Shown here: piece by piece, positions 1-8,008 of the stretch
How the letters are laid out: each line of letters begins with the position of its first letter
Numbering within the stretch: the stretch's first letter is position 1
Source: JBKBIP01 sp046297495
Lineage (GTDB): Bacteria; Planctomycetota; Planctomycetia; Gemmatales; Gemmataceae
Length of the DNA stretch: 39,640 nucleotides
Reading direction: 5' to 3'
Assembly: GCA_046297495.1 (NCBI GenBank)
Contig: JBKBIP010000041.1
Location: 1 to 39,640 of the forward strand
Made by a program: the position numbers and the translations under genes
The notes under the pieces: generated by a model
The model's input: only the letters and a program-made list of their open reading frames with translations
Databases searched by the model: none
Told to the model about the DNA's origin: nothing

Positions 1-494
1 TGCGGCAGGTGTTTCCGACGACCCGGGAGCAGCGGTGCTGGGTGCACAAGACGGCCAACGTGCTGGATAAGCTGCCCAAAGGCCAGCAGCCCAAGGCCAA
101 GGCGATGCTGCACGACATCTGGCAGGCCGAGACCAAAGCAGCCGCGGAGCAAGCGTTCGACCTGTTCGTGGCGACCTACGAGGCGAAGTACGCCAAGGCG
201 ACGGAATGTTTGCTCAAGGACCGGGAGGAATTGCTGGTGTTCTACGACTTCCCGGCGCTGCACTGGGTGCATCTGCGAACGACCAACCCGATCGAATCGA
301 CGTTCGCGACGGTGCGGCTGCGGACGGTGAAGACGAAGGGGAGTGGCAGCCGGACGGCGTGTCTGACGATGGTGTTCAAGCTGATGGAGTCGGCCGCGAA
401 GAAGTGGCGGATGTTGAACGGCTCGCCGTTGCTGCTGAAGGTGATTACCGGGGTGCGGTTTGTTGATGGGGTGGAGCAAACCGAAGCCGCCTGA
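1..494 (+). mobile_element. IS256-family (mutator-type) transposase, C-terminal part, cut by the window edge
   Basis: The reading frame is already open at the left edge and ends at TGA 492-494, so the N-terminal half lies outside the window. The visible 163 or so codons carry the IS256 signature: a QRCWVHKTANVLDKLP stretch near the start, then a TTNPIESTFATVRLRT stretch holding the last catalytic Glu of the DDE triad, and a helical tail ending shortly after KLMESAAKKWR. In this family the protein cuts and joins element ends by a DDE reaction. The frame looks intact here. Whether the insertion sequence lies inside the larger tRNA-Leu element or flanks it cannot be decided. The GTG at position 9 is an internal Val codon, not a start. 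Confidence 0.9.
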
Positions 495-504
495 GCAAGC
501 CGCC

Positions 505-530
505 ATCCACAACATTTGACAATTGCTCCT
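505..530. repeat. Putative right terminal inverted repeat of the IS256-type element
   Basis: Just after the transposase stop the sequence reads CATCCACAACATTTGACAAT, which resembles the right end of many IS256-family elements (established knowledge). The left end is outside the window, so neither the inverted partner nor a target-site duplication can be checked. The exact outer boundary is uncertain by several bases. Confidence 0.4.
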
Positions 531-1139
531 GCAGTAGCGACATTTTCCACTCCCATTACAGGCTGGACAGACCGGCATCGGTGAGCCCTCCGCACATAGC
601 GACTGAAAATCTGTTGGGAACCCCCCATACTCCCTCAAGACTAAAGTCTTGTCTGCCAAAGACTGGAACGCAAGGGTTTTTTCGTTTTTCAGACGTGGAG
701 CATTCGGAGTATCGGTGCCGAACCTGTCTTTGCGTACAGGCGGCGGTACCCATTAACGAGTTCGGCCGGTCACCACTCTTCCGCAATTGCGGTCTGGCTA
801 CAGGCGGATGAGCATGCAGGGCACAAAGCGAAGCGAAAAGGACGATCACCGGTAAATTCCTTGGGAGGTTTCTGGACCGAACAGGATCAGCCTGCTGGGC
901 GATGGCGCCAAAAGGGCTTCTGTCCAGAAAGTTCGGATGGAAGGGTAACGCGTCATGTCGTTGTGAGAACGAGGATGAAGATTTCTCGGTGCAGATCTAC
1001 CTCATGAACACTTTGTCAGTGGGCAACCGGTACCTTGCTGGCGAATCTGGTGTTTCCTTACGCACGGGAATTCTCCTACAACAACCAGCAGGAAGTAGGA
1101 ACCACCCCCCACGGATGGGTTGCTTCAAGGCATACCGCT
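531..1139. other. Gene-poor stretch between the insertion sequence and the HTH-like gene
   Basis: I see no convincing gene here. The longest frame (902-1246) has no recognisable motif and runs into the next gene in another frame. The only clear structure is a short perfect inverted repeat at 636-651, CAAGACT-AA-AGTCTTG, followed 30-40 bases later by T-rich sequence. I found no copy of the tRNA-Leu 3' end that could be a left attachment site. Confidence 0.5.
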
Positions 1140-2327
1140 ATGGAGCAGCTGCTCTCTCTGCCCTCACCCAACCAATGGTTGGCCGGTGCCGTCCAGCGCG
1201 GCGAGCATTCGCAGAACCGCCTGGCCCGGCTGCTGGGAGTCGATGAACCGCGCTTCGGCCGCTGGGTCAACGAGCGTGAGCAGATCCCGCGCATCCATCT
1301 CGCCGAACTCGCCCGGCAGTTTCGTACCGCCGACGTGCAATACCTCTTCCGGCTCAAAGACTGCGAGGACCTGGCCGATCACCTCAATCGGCAGGCCAAC
1401 CGCTTCTCTCGCAGCCTGGGCTTAGGACCGTACCCTGCCCAGGCCCTGTTTCGCTGCATAGCGAAGCTGGCCGCCCAGGAGCCGTGCCGCTCCTGTCTGG
1501 CGTATGCCGATGCGGTGATGAACCTGCTGGTTGACGCCGCCCGGGCCGTCCACATGGTCCATCAGACAGCGCTCTAGGATTTCCGCTGTCCGCTCCTGGA
1601 CCCGCAGTCCGTCTCCCGCTTCCGCTTCCCGGTCAACCACTTCGTCGGCGTGCTCCTCGATCTGGATGCCACGGTTCCCGGCCACGTCCGCGAAGCGCGT
1701 GCGGCACAGGAATTCCACCAGGCCGCCTTTGACAGTTTGCGCACAACCGCCCACTTGCGCCCGTCCAGGGAGCGATTGCCCGAACTGGCTCGGCAGTTCA
1801 CCATCCATCTGCTCGCACGCCACGGCACACCCGAGGATCGGGAGATGCTCAAGGAGCAGCTGCATCCCAGGGCAGCGGATACCGACCCGCTCCAGCGGAG
1901 ATTGAGCTTCACCGGCTTGCTGCTCGGAGCCAAGGATCCAGAAACTGGCGAGCGGTTCTACTACAGCCTGCAGCGGGACTCATCTCTCGCGACTGTCAAC
2001 CTGCTCTTCAACGCCTTTCACTACGGTGAGCTGGACCTGGGCAAGACGACGAATCTGCCGCGCAACTGCCGCTCGCTGTGCCGGGCCATCCCGCACGTGC
2101 TGCGTCACCTGGAGCAGGGGGACGCGTACGCCGCTATCCTCCAAGCCGAAGCACTTACGCTGATCCACCTGCTAGAAGCGCTCGGCGCAGAGCCCTTCCG
2201 CCGACCGGCTGTCGCAACCCGGCTGCGGCAATTGCTGTACGACAACGCCGCGCTAGCCAAGCGTCTTCCCCGCCATTTCCGCAGACTTCTGGAACAGTCG
2301 CTGCGTGCAGTGCTTCCGCCGAAGTGA
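1140..2327 (+). pseudogene. HTH-like hypothetical gene interrupted by an in-frame amber codon (TAG 1575-1577)
   Basis: A single frame is open from ATG 1140 to TGA 2325-2327 except for one TAG at 1575-1577. Coding character continues across the stop: codons 1578-1649 read DFRCPLLDPQSVSRFRFPVN without a new start, and the next ATG is only at 1650. The first part (about 145 residues) holds a Cro/C1-like helix-turn-helix around NRLARLLGVDEPRFGRWVNE, suggesting DNA binding. The second part (250 residues) is Leu/Arg-rich and helical and I do not recognise it. The simplest reading is a nonsense mutation or a base-call error; amber readthrough is possible. If the TAG is real and terminates, only the 145-residue N-terminal protein is made. 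ATG 1140 is preferred over the TTG at 1035, which has no support. Confidence 0.55.
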
Positions 2328-2507
2328 TAACTTCCTCTCCGCCTTCTATTCCGAATGCCATAGCTACGTCACAAGAAATGGAGATTTTTCTCCATAGGCC
2401 AGACCGGCCCCAAACGGCACACTGCCCTCGATTTGCTTTGGAAAACCATGCGGCCAAGGAATCATCGCCGGTTTTTGGCAGGGAAAGCGATCGCAGGGGG
2501 ATAGGCC

Positions 2508-3173
2508 ATGAGCACTCTGAGCATCCAGCGTCCGGACACCTTCGAGAGCCAATCGGAATGCTTGTCGCGCCGGCCATCGCTGCGCTCGCGCGTCCTGAGA
2601 ATCTGGCAAGAGCCGAGAGCCAGCGGCCAGCGCGTCGCCGAGGAGATACTCCGTGATCCGGTATTTGCCGAGAAATTCCGGGTGGCGTTCGCGCTGGTCG
2701 TTGGTCGCAAACGCCGCGACTGGCATTCGTGCGAGGATCTCCAGCAGGAAGCGCGGCTGAGCATTTTTTCCTACCTCCAACGCCGCGGGCTTACGGAGTA
2801 CACCGACCTGGGGGAAGCGGAGTTTGAAGGCTGGCTGTTCCAGCTCTGCCGCCGGCACATCCGCTGGGCCGTGCTGCACGAGGATCGCAAGCGTGCCTTT
2901 CCCACCTGCCTGTCGGACCTGCCCGAGTGCGATGGCTCGCACGACGTTCCTGAAGCCCTCTACGAGCGGGCGCTGCTTGCGACGTACGACCTCCTGCAGA
3001 CGTTCTCCGAGCCGCTCAAGGGAGTGATGGAAGACGACCTGGCCGGCCTGCCCTGCGCGACGAGTGCCCAGCGCCACGGCATCTCGATGAGCTACGTCAG
3101 CATCCTGCGCTCGCAGGGCCGCACGAAATTGCGTGCCTGGCTCGTATCCCGCCTCGGCGAGCCGATCCTCTGA
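2508..3173 (+). CDS. ECF-like sigma-70 family RNA polymerase sigma factor
   Basis: A 221-residue protein. Residues about 55-125 resemble sigma region 2: a DLQQEARLSIFSYLQ helix, then a GWLFQLCRRHIRWAVLHEDR segment like the DNA-melting helices of ECF factors. Residues about 165-215 resemble region 4, with an HTH around ATSAQRHGISMSYVSILRSQGR ending in the KLRAWL helix. Regions 1 and 3 are missing, as in ECF factors. Such proteins direct RNA polymerase to a small set of promoters. It lies in the integrated element, so it may control element genes (inference). The similarity is moderate, and the gene could be a diverged sigma-like regulator of planctomycete type. A short convergent gene begins 5 bases beyond its stop. 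Confidence 0.65.
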   Translation: MSTLSIQRPDTFESQSECLSRRPSLRSRVLRIWQEPRASGQRVAEEILRDPVFAEKFRVAFALVVGRKRRDWHSCEDLQQEARLSIFSYLQRRGLTEYTDLGEAEFEGWLFQLCRRHIRWAVLHEDRKRAFPTCLSDLPECDGSHDVPEALYERALLATYDLLQTFSEPLKGVMEDDLAGLPCATSAQRHGISMSYVSILRSQGRTKLRAWLVSRLGEPIL

Positions 3174-3178
3174 ACGCG

Positions 3179-3406
3179 CTACCAGTCGGCTGGCTCGGTA
3201 TGGATTTCCACCATCGCCCGATACCAGTCCCGAAAACCGGCGATGCAGGCGGCCACTTCCTGGCGTGCCAGCGGCGTCAGTTCGCCACGGAGAAACTGTC
3301 GCAGTTTCTCGGTATCGACCGGCGGTCCGGTATCGGCCACGAACGCCGGCCGGATACCGAGGGATTCCAGCAGCGGCTGATACTCGTCATTCTTGTCTGG
3401 CTCCAT
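3179..3406 (-). CDS. Small hypothetical protein convergent with the sigma gene
   Basis: A 75-residue acidic protein starting at ATG 3406 (MEPDKNDEYQ...). The frame is open upstream to 3712 on this strand, but the extra part looks like antisense translation of the zinc-ribbon gene, so the short start is chosen. The central segment KLRQFLRGELTPLARQEVAACIAGF has the spacing seen in the first helix of zinc-binding anti-sigma domains, but the His-Cys-Cys metal ligands are missing. A role as an anti-sigma partner of the gene it converges on is speculation based only on this partial likeness and the position. No signal peptide or membrane segment is seen. Confidence 0.45.
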   Translation of the reverse strand: MEPDKNDEYQPLLESLGIRPAFVADTGPPVDTEKLRQFLRGELTPLARQEVAACIAGFRDWYRAMVEIHTEPADW

Positions 3407-3635
3407 GAGCGCATGATCCTGTAGCCCGCTGCAACCGTCAACGGCAAGCGCCGCTGCCCACGCCATTTCACTCACAGCACTTCGCGTTGTTCCCGGGAAT
3501 GAGCCGCATTTTTTGGACATACGCAGTAAAGCCGCCTGCCTTTCCGGGTCTTGTGCCTGGTGTCGGCGTAAGCGCCAAGGCGCTCGACAGCATTTCCCTG
3601 CCGGGAAGTGCCCGGTCCCGATGGAGCAACCTTCC

Positions 3636-3824
3636 ATGGCCAAACCCTTCAAATCAATCTGGATCTGCCAGCGCTGCGGCGGTCGGATACCGCACTGCCG
3701 CGGGGTGGCCAACCCGGCTCAAAAGGAATTCTTCTGCAGCGTGCGCTGCCACAACAAGCACCTGCGCATGGCGCGGAAAGCTATCCGCCACCGGCACAAG
3801 CGGCTGACCCAGGCGGCAACGTAA
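3636..3824 (+). CDS. Small zinc-ribbon-like basic protein
   Basis: A 62-residue Lys/Arg/His-rich protein with two Cys pairs: CQRCGG near residue 10 and CSVRC near residue 30. This is the layout of a small treble-clef or zinc-ribbon fold. The C-terminal third (HNKHLRMARKAIRHRHKR) is strongly basic, consistent with nucleic-acid binding. ATG 3636 (MAKPFKSIW...) is chosen; an in-frame ATG at 3621 adds five residues. It is followed within 90 bases by the membrane-protein operon and may be transcribed with it. The precise function is not recognised. Confidence 0.55.
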   Translation: MAKPFKSIWICQRCGGRIPHCRGVANPAQKEFFCSVRCHNKHLRMARKAIRHRHKRLTQAAT

Positions 3825-3909
3825 CCGCAAGCGCGACGGTGCTGAAGCAGGAAAGAGCAGGAAAGAGGCTGGCATCAATCGAGGTCTTCAAAACGAAAGG
3901 AAGGCAGTG

Positions 3910-4608
3910 ATGGATTGGCTGATGGGAATGCTGCTGTGCCTGACGGGACAATTTTTTGAGGTGCCCGCGGCGCAGCCCCGCATCGAGATCGGCACGCCGT
4001 ACCACGAGAGCGTTGTGGACGATCTCCAGGTCCAGACCCCGGAAGGCGGCAAGTGGCTGCCCTGGATGGGCCTGGTCGGCATGGCCACGGCGGGGGTGAG
4101 TGCGGGCAAGGTGAAGTCGTGGCTGTTCAAGCTGCTGACCACGCCGATCATGACCGTCATCTACTGGGTCGTCATTGCCGACGGACTGCGGCTGCTGCTG
4201 CCGGCGCTGGGCATTCCGCTTTACAAGCTGCCGATCCCCGGAATCAGCTACCTGCGGCTGTACCAGGGATTTAACAAGTTCGACCTGGCCAACTGCCTGT
4301 TGATTTTTCTGTGCCTGGCGGTCTTCTTCCTCTGGCTGAACATCCTGCGGATGTGGCTGTACGAAGAAGGGTGCTTTCTCAGCAGGCAGCTGGATGCCGG
4401 CAAGTACGCCACCGTGCTGGTCCTTCTCGGGCTGGTAATCCTGGGCAGCGACATCGCCCTGTTTTACTGGTCGATGTGCAACCAGTCGTGGCTCGGCGGC
4501 GGCTTCTCCTTCTCGGCGGCGCTGATCACGCTGGCGTACACCGGGGTCGTCGTGTTCGTGAGTTTCATGTGTGTGTCTTTAGAAGCGGAGGAACAACGCG
4601 ATGCGTAA
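3910..4608 (+). CDS. Membrane protein, first gene of the element's transfer-like operon
   Basis: A 232-residue protein with an N-terminal hydrophobic segment resembling a cleavable signal (residues 1-21), a polar stretch (22-70), then about four membrane segments near residues 74-100, 125-148, 166-188 and 200-222. ATG 3910 is preferred over GTG 3907 because a purine-rich AAGGAAGG lies just upstream. The stop overlaps the next start by eight bases (ATGCGTAA), indicating translational coupling to the VWA lipoprotein. I do not recognise a named family. Its place before a VWA lipoprotein, a second membrane protein and an ATPase without its own membrane anchor suggests a part of an envelope-spanning complex (inference). 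Confidence 0.75.
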   Translation: MDWLMGMLLCLTGQFFEVPAAQPRIEIGTPYHESVVDDLQVQTPEGGKWLPWMGLVGMATAGVSAGKVKSWLFKLLTTPIMTVIYWVVIADGLRLLLPALGIPLYKLPIPGISYLRLYQGFNKFDLANCLLIFLCLAVFFLWLNILRMWLYEEGCFLSRQLDAGKYATVLVLLGLVILGSDIALFYWSMCNQSWLGGGFSFSAALITLAYTGVVVFVSFMCVSLEAEEQRDA

Positions 4609-5299
4609 GTGCATGGTGGCCGTGATAACTGCGGCGTGCCTGCTGTCGGCCTTGCTCAGCGGTTGCGAGCGGGTTCAGCAGGAGGAATCCCGGCCGCCCA
4701 TCGAGGCCAGAGAGTCGGAGTACCTGGTGGCGGTGGTGCCGGACCTGTCCGGCTCGTTTCGCCGGATGATGGCGGAGGGCGACGGCAAGGCCTACCGCTT
4801 CATGATGGCGGTCATCGACCGCTATTTCCGCGACCGCCTGGGCAGCAATGACCGCCTGCTCATTGCGCAGATCAGCGCCACGCAGAACACCCTGCTCTGG
4901 GACGGCCAGCCCAAGCAGATCAGCAGCCATTTCCAGAGTGCGGCGGCGTTCAACGAGTTCTTACTTCAGAACTCGCACCCGGCCGGCTCGCGCTGTCATC
5001 AGGGCCTGGCCGACACTCTCGAGTACGTCCTGTCGTGTCCGGGAGTCGCCGAGGGCCGAACGCGGTCGGCGATCTTCCTCCTCAGCGACATGGAGGATAA
5101 CGCGCCGGATTCGGCTGAGCAGAAAGCCCGCGCCAAGCGGCTCCTGGCCGAATTCGCCAAGGTTGGCGGGGTCGTCGGCATGTACTGGGTCGGCTCTCCG
5201 CTCACGGAGTGGCGGCAGATCCTGAAGGAGGCCGGAGTCAAGAACTCTATGATCGAGTCGTCCATCGTGGCCGAACCCGACCTGCCCAAGTTTGATTGA
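4601..5299 (+). CDS. Lipoprotein with a von Willebrand factor A-like domain
   Basis: A 232-residue protein. The N-terminus is a lipoprotein signal: Lys/Arg start, hydrophobic core and LLSGC lipobox with lipidated Cys22. The mature part begins a VWA-like Rossmann fold at VAVVPDLSGSF, where D48-x-S50-x-S52 matches the metal-ion-dependent adhesion motif. The later strand FLLSDMEDN gives the expected third acidic ligand at D163. A clear motif Thr is not obvious, so metal binding is likely but not certain. VWA domains usually mediate protein-protein contact. A GGAGGA lies upstream of the start, which sits inside the end of the preceding gene. A VWA lipoprotein next to a DNA-pump-like ATPase is unusual. 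Confidence 0.75.
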   Translation: MRKCMVAVITAACLLSALLSGCERVQQEESRPPIEARESEYLVAVVPDLSGSFRRMMAEGDGKAYRFMMAVIDRYFRDRLGSNDRLLIAQISATQNTLLWDGQPKQISSHFQSAAAFNEFLLQNSHPAGSRCHQGLADTLEYVLSCPGVAEGRTRSAIFLLSDMEDNAPDSAEQKARAKRLLAEFAKVGGVVGMYWVGSPLTEWRQILKEAGVKNSMIESSIVAEPDLPKFD

Positions 5300-5308
5300 G
5301 GGCTTGCC

Positions 5309-5947
5309 ATGTTCGAGTTCCCCGAGGTTGACGGCGGCAATTTGTGCCCGGCCAGTTTCCTGGTCCTGATTCTGGCGGCCCTCGGGGCCCGGCTGGTGGA
5401 GGGCTACCCGGTCCTCCGCCAGCTGGGAATCTGGTCCGCGTGCGTGATCTTCATCGCCCTGTGCGGTTGGGGGATCGCTGAGAGAAAGCCGATGACGGCG
5501 GAAGAACTGTGGCCGGTGGTCGTGACCGCCTTGCTTATATCCGGCATCGCGCTGGGATTTTGCTGGATCCTGCTGCTGATCATCGGCCAGCTGCTGACGT
5601 GGACGGTCGGGGCGGCGTTTCGGGGCCTGGTGGCGTTCACCCGCTCCTTGGCGAAGCGCAGTCGTGAGGCGAATGCGCGGCGGCGACAGCGGAGAGAGGA
5701 AGAAGAACGCCGACAGCAACAGGAACGGAATCGACAGCGCTGCGAGGCAGAGGCGAAGGCGTGGGCCGAGGGAGAGGAGCAGCGGCGGCAGGAGAAAATC
5801 AAGAACGTGCAGGATCGGTACGCGGCCAAGGTGCGGATGCTCGAAACGGAAAAAGCGGCGGGCCGGATCGACGACAACGAATTCCGCTGCGGCTGTCTGG
5901 ATGCCAAGCAGAAGTATTTGCGCGATCTTGAGGAGGCGATGCCATGA
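5309..5947 (+). CDS. Membrane protein with charged coiled coil and SHOCT-like C-terminus
   Basis: A 212-residue protein. Hydrophobic segments lie near residues 12-29, 40-56 and 70-100 (the last possibly two helices). Residues about 115-165 form a very charged Arg/Glu/Gln coiled coil. The end (KVRMLETEKAAGRIDDNEFRC and following) resembles a SHOCT motif, a short oligomerisation domain in which a small helical hairpin follows a variable region. The stop overlaps the ATPase start by four bases (ATGA). It may tether the soluble ATPase to the membrane (inference from position and topology). Confidence 0.7.
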   Translation: MFEFPEVDGGNLCPASFLVLILAALGARLVEGYPVLRQLGIWSACVIFIALCGWGIAERKPMTAEELWPVVVTALLISGIALGFCWILLLIIGQLLTWTVGAAFRGLVAFTRSLAKRSREANARRRQRREEEERRQQQERNRQRCEAEAKAWAEGEEQRRQEKIKNVQDRYAAKVRMLETEKAAGRIDDNEFRCGCLDAKQKYLRDLEEAMP

Positions 5948-7257
5948 GGTACGGGCAGAATGTTGTACGGATCGGCGAGCCGGGCAGCGGCAAGACGGAA
6001 GCCACGGTCACTAGCATCGCCCAGTCCAACGGTGCCGAGGTGAACCTCGACCCGCACGAGGATTCCCTGGCCAGGAAGGCACTCATCCACACGGAGGGCA
6101 ATGTCCTCTTTGCCCGGCTCTCGGATGTCCGGCACGCCATCGGCTTCGAGTTGCTCAAGCAGTCGAACGATCCGCTGGAGAACCATCTGCGGGCCGAGGC
6201 GTTTGTGGACATCCTGGTGCGGCGGCGGAATGCGGACGGCTTGGCTGCAACACCACTACTCGAAGAGTGGGTGATGGCGGCATTGATGCTGGTCTTGTTC
6301 CAGCGCAGGCCCAAGCCCATCCGCTGGCTGCCCAGCGCGTTTACTCCGGGGACGAAACGGTTTGCGGCACTCCTGCGCGGCTGTCAGCTTGCGGACGTCC
6401 GCCGCAAGTTCCGGTTCCTCTCCACGCTGAGTCCGCGGGCTTTGCGGGCGGAAGTCGGATCGGCTTCACGATTGATCACTTCCGTCTTCCGCTCGCCGGC
6501 GTTCATCGCCTGGAGCCAAGGCGGCTTCGACCTGGGTGGCTTTTTAGAGCAGAAGGGCCGGTTGATTGTCGAGCGCGGCAAGGAAATCGGCCACGACACG
6601 ATGCGCACGATCATGGCCGCCATCATCCTGCTGACGATCACCTACGCCGAGCAGCGGAAGTTCGCGCTGCCGACCATCCGGGTGCGGATTGATGAGGCCA
6701 CCAACGCGGGGCTCCTGACCAACACCGAACTCAAGGCGGCCGCGGAGCACAACAAACGAGGGCTGTACTTCGAGTTCAACTTACAGCGGCTCGACGTCCC
6801 CTGCGACCCCAATGACTTGCTGCAGCTGTGTCACCGCCACGAGTGGTACCGCTGCAGCAACTACGAACTGGCCCGCAAGGCGGCCACCGACATTGTGGCG
6901 GGACTCCCAGGTAGCGACCAGCCGCGTGCCCAGCGCGTGGCAGCGATTGCCGATGAAATCATGAACTTCTCGCTAGGCTGGCGCTTTGTCCGCGATCGAT
7001 CCGGCTCACGAAAGGAATACGTGCCGATGCTGCAAAACCCCTGGCCCGACTGGCCGGGACTGCGCGAGGCGAAACTCCAGGAGAAACTCCAATTGATTTA
7101 CAACCGCACCGAATATCGAAAGCCCGACGAGCCGACGTCCACGACTACCTCGCGATGTGCAACGCGACCGTCGAACAGATTGCCCGAGCCCGATTCGCCG
7201 GCGCTTCGCCTGAAACAGCGCGGAAAAAGGCCAACCGATGGCTCCGCAAGGAACTGA
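5944..7257 (+). CDS. HerA/VirD4-like P-loop ATPase, putative DNA-transfer motor
   Basis: A 437-residue protein. Walker A is GEPGSGKT at residues 11-18. Walker B is IRVRIDEA with D250-E251. Between them lie an all-alpha segment (residues about 75-190) and a DLGGFLEQKGRLIVERGKEIG stretch like the strand/loop of TraG/VirD4/HerA ATPases. No transmembrane helix precedes Walker A, unlike classical coupling proteins; the neighbouring membrane proteins could supply the anchor. Such ATPases pump or load DNA at the membrane. The last 40 or so residues (after YNRTEYRKPDEP) read like out-of-frame sequence, and the same bases encode a better-looking N-terminus of the next gene in another frame. The natural C-terminus may therefore differ. 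Confidence 0.75.
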   Translation: MRYGQNVVRIGEPGSGKTEATVTSIAQSNGAEVNLDPHEDSLARKALIHTEGNVLFARLSDVRHAIGFELLKQSNDPLENHLRAEAFVDILVRRRNADGLAATPLLEEWVMAALMLVLFQRRPKPIRWLPSAFTPGTKRFAALLRGCQLADVRRKFRFLSTLSPRALRAEVGSASRLITSVFRSPAFIAWSQGGFDLGGFLEQKGRLIVERGKEIGHDTMRTIMAAIILLTITYAEQRKFALPTIRVRIDEATNAGLLTNTELKAAAEHNKRGLYFEFNLQRLDVPCDPNDLLQLCHRHEWYRCSNYELARKAATDIVAGLPGSDQPRAQRVAAIADEIMNFSLGWRFVRDRSGSRKEYVPMLQNPWPDWPGLREAKLQEKLQLIYNRTEYRKPDEPTSTTTSRCATRPSNRLPEPDSPALRLKQRGKRPTDGSARN

Positions 7258-7703
7258 AACGCAAGCGTGTCCGGGTGCGAGGCACGGTCCTGCTCAACCG
7301 CACGGGCCGGCCGGAAATCGTCTACGGCAAGCCGTGTCCTCCCGAGGTTCTGGCCCATGAAGTATGGGTGACCGAGGCCGAACTCCTCCTTGGCAGGCCG
7401 ATCAAACGCGGGGTGCGCGTTGGCAAAGCGATCGCGGATGGCCTGATGATTAGGGACGGCGAGGGGTACTGGATCGAGGTGGACAACGAGACGATGAGCA
7501 CGCGGCAACTGCGCGAGAAGTGGCGGAAGTACGGGAAGGTTCAGGGATTCATTCTGGTGATCTGCCATTCAAAAGCGCGGCTACGGAAGTTGATGAAGAG
7601 TGCCGAGCGGGTGAAAGCCGTGACCCTCTTCACCCGTTTCCGCTGGCTCAAGGCCCGGCACCTGACACAGCGGTGGATCGACTGGTGGGGCCACCGGGTG
7701 TAG
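7155..7703 (+). CDS. Replication-relaxation (Replic_Relax-like) family protein
   Basis: A 182-residue protein. The N-terminal third is basic and helical (a winged-helix-like RFAGASPETARKKANRWLRKEL region). The C-terminal half has the family pattern: a GYWIEVDNETMSTRQLREKWRKYG core, then ILVICHS and the RLRKLMKSAERVKAVTLFTRF ending. The E-V-D-x-x-T-M motif is typical of the Replic_Relax family, found on plasmids and integrative elements and linked to replication initiation or mobilisation (established knowledge, mechanism poorly defined). It overlaps the ATPase by 103 bases in a different frame. The frame is open further upstream and coding-like (ARRADVHDYLA before ATG 7155), so the true start could be earlier. 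It ends with TAG. Confidence 0.7.
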   Translation: MCNATVEQIARARFAGASPETARKKANRWLRKELKRKRVRVRGTVLLNRTGRPEIVYGKPCPPEVLAHEVWVTEAELLLGRPIKRGVRVGKAIADGLMIRDGEGYWIEVDNETMSTRQLREKWRKYGKVQGFILVICHSKARLRKLMKSAERVKAVTLFTRFRWLKARHLTQRWIDWWGHRV

Positions 7704-8008
7704 CGATGGGCGGGCGTACAGTGACGCGAAACAGCGGACTTTTGCGACAGGCGGATGCGGTCGCTGACTCCTCCGTGCTTTCGTCATTCAGATCGGCTGA
7801 TCTGAATGCCGCAAACACGGTCGTACCCGGACATCCCCGGCAGCCGGCGGACCTTGTTCTCAGCATCATCTGCTGCTGTCAGTCCTTTTCTGCAACCGGC
7901 CGCCATTGCCTTGTCGGCTGTCCGCCTCGTGACTGCTTGCGTTTGCTGTGTGCCATCTGGCTCGGTCGTGCCGAGACAACGCGAGCAGAGCGTGGCACGT
8001 TGACAGCA
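7704..8008. other. Intergenic region between relaxation and primase genes, with a perfect hairpin
   Basis: No gene is evident. The notable structure is a perfect inverted repeat at 7785-7808: arms CATTCAGATC and GATCTGAATG, 10 bp each, around the loop GGCT. There is no T-run after it, so a simple terminator is unlikely. A weaker hairpin, CTCGG/CCGAG, sits at 7961-7975 shortly before the primase start. Position between a replication-relaxation gene and a primase makes this a candidate origin of replication or transfer (inference). Confidence 0.5.

Noticed and set aside
902..1246. A 114-codon plus-strand frame after the insertion sequence
   Set aside because: No motif, odd composition, and it overlaps the better supported HTH-like frame.
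531..2507. Left attachment site of the element
   Set aside because: Reading by eye for the tRNA-Leu 3' end (GCGAGAGAAGGGATTTGAA or its complement) found no match here; it probably lies outside the window.
5404..6186. Long minus-strand frame across the coiled-coil and ATPase genes
   Set aside because: Antisense to two overlapping, motif-bearing plus-strand genes; Ser/Arg-rich low-complexity translation.
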